Of a stretch of DNA of 6,446 nucleotides, positions 5,717 to 6,446 are shown piece by piece (the first letter of the stretch is position 1; every line of letters starts with the position of its first letter). Origin of the DNA: Rubrivivax sp. (GTDB lineage Bacteria; Pseudomonadota; Gammaproteobacteria; Burkholderiales; Burkholderiaceae_C); contig JAIXSD010000139.1 in the NCBI GenBank assembly GCA_027484885.1, positions 1 through 6,446 of the forward strand. Reading direction: 5' to 3'. The notes beneath the pieces are model-generated. The model made no database searches and was not told the origin of the DNA. It was given only the letters and a program-made list of their open reading frames with translations. The translations under genes were made by a program, and so were the position numbers.

Positions 5717-6446
5717 GCCCCGCTTGAGCCCACCAATCCAGCACCAAATCCTTTGATTCCTCAATGGACAGGGCCGAGTTGTCGAGCTCGCGCGCATCTG
5801 CGGCAGGTGCCAGAGGCGAGGCCTTGCGGGATTTGTCCTGCAAGTCACGCGCCTCCAAATCTTGACGCAAGCCCGCGATGCTAGCCGAAATTCCCTTGGA
5901 AATCAATTGCTTGTAGCGCCGCTCGGCCCGCGTGGCGGCGCTGGCGGTCAGGAAAACCTTGAGCGGCGCGTCGGGGAAGATGGCGGTGCCCATGTCGCGG
6001 CCATCGGCCACCAGGCCGGGCAGGCGGCGGTAGTCCAGCTGCAGCTGGTGCAGGGCGTGGCGCACTTCGGAGTGCGCCGCCACCTTGGAGGCGAGCAGGC
6101 CGGTGGTTTCCAGGCGCAGGGCTTCGGTGATGTCGTCGTCACCCAGCAGCACGCGGCCGCGGCTGAAGTGCAGGTCCAGGCGCGCTGCAATGGCCGCCAC
6201 GGCCTGGCCATCGTCGAGATCGGCGCCAGCGCGCTGGGCGGCCAGGCCGCTGGCGCGATACAGCATGCCCGAGTCCAGCACCACATAGCCCAGGGCTTGT
6301 GCCACCTCATCGGCCAGAGTGCCTTTGCCCGAGGCGGTGGGGCCGTCGATGCAGATGACCGGGATGTCCTTGCTGCGAGCTTTGGCGACGCTGAACAGGG
6401 TTTCGAAATAGTCCGGGAAGGTCTTGGCCACGCAGTGCGGCTCCAG
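5697..6446 (-). CDS. cmk: Bifunctional EPSP synthase/cytidylate kinase, C-terminal 249 residues (AroA end plus complete Cmk domain)
   Basis: The Cmk part phosphorylates CMP and dCMP with ATP in pyrimidine salvage. It shows the P-loop GPTASGKGT (window residues 35-43), LDSGMLYRA (58-66) of the CMP site, LPGLVADGRDMGTAIFPDAP (142-161) and the lid-type arginines and aspartates in EARDLQDKSRKASPL (198-212). The first residues, LEPHCVAKTFPDYFETL, match the end of EPSP synthase (AroA; E. coli ends DPKCTAKTFPDYFEQL), the shikimate-pathway enzyme making 5-enolpyruvylshikimate-3-phosphate. The frame is continuous from the window edge, with no stop and no ATG or GTG between this AroA tail and the P-loop; the only GTG (6431) lies inside the AroA motif. 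I therefore call one fused polypeptide, with AroA's remainder beyond the right edge, rather than a separate cmk starting at 6431. Such bifunctional proteins are known in Burkholderiales. It is 156 bp upstream of rpsA. Confidence 0.93.
   Translation of the reverse strand: MEPHCVAKTFPDYFETLFSVAKARSKDIPVICIDGPTASGKGTLADEVAQALGYVVLDSGMLYRASGLAAQRAGADLDDGQAVAAIAARLDLHFSRGRVLLGDDDITEALRLETTGLLASKVAAHSEVRHALHQLQLDYRRLPGLVADGRDMGTAIFPDAPLKVFLTASAATRAERRYKQLISKGISASIAGLRQDLEARDLQDKSRKASPLAPAADARELDNSALSIEESKDLVLDWWAQAGPFADQR

Overview
The window is GC-rich. Every gene I can support lies on the minus strand, so transcription runs from the right edge towards base 1. The order aroA/cmk - rpsA - ihfB - lapA - lapB is the classic translation and envelope neighbourhood of Beta- and Gammaproteobacteria. 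The protein sequences, and the in-frame AroA-Cmk junction, point to a betaproteobacterium of the order Burkholderiales (Comamonadaceae or a Roseateles/Rubrivivax-like relative). This placement is inference from sequence character; no search was run.

Layout in transcription order. (1) 6446-5697: the end of a bifunctional EPSP synthase/cytidylate kinase polypeptide; the last residues of AroA run into Cmk with no stop and no usual start codon between them. (2) 5696-5541: a structured rpsA leader with a good Shine-Dalgarno. (3) 5540-3834: rpsA, ribosomal protein S1 with six S1 domains. (4) 3833-3669: three consecutive perfect hairpins, the last a textbook intrinsic terminator ending about 35 nt before ihfB. 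(5) 3668-3348: ihfB. (6) 3249-2941 and 2951-1794: lapA and lapB, overlapping by 11 nt, which control lipopolysaccharide (LPS) synthesis and assembly. (7) 1793-1682: a gap filled by a compact REP-like cluster of GC-rich hairpins. (8) 1681-959, 941-213 and 116-1: a GT8-like glycosyltransferase, a GT25 LPS-type glycosyltransferase and the start of glf (UDP-galactopyranose mutase), which continues past the left edge.

Functionally the right half is housekeeping (aromatic amino acid and CMP metabolism, translation, nucleoid architecture). The left half is envelope polysaccharide: LapA/LapB set LPS flux, and the two transferases plus Glf look like part of an O-antigen or outer-core cluster that includes galactofuranose. 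The REP-like element marks the boundary between the conserved block and this probably variable sugar cassette.

I found no previously undescribed system. The points most worth a second look are the AroA-Cmk fusion, the terminator and missing ribosome-binding site in front of ihfB, the folded rpsA leader, and the hairpin cluster at the lapB/glycosyltransferase boundary. Long plus-strand open frames opposite rpsA and lapB are composition shadows. No stretch longer than 300 bases lacks a gene.
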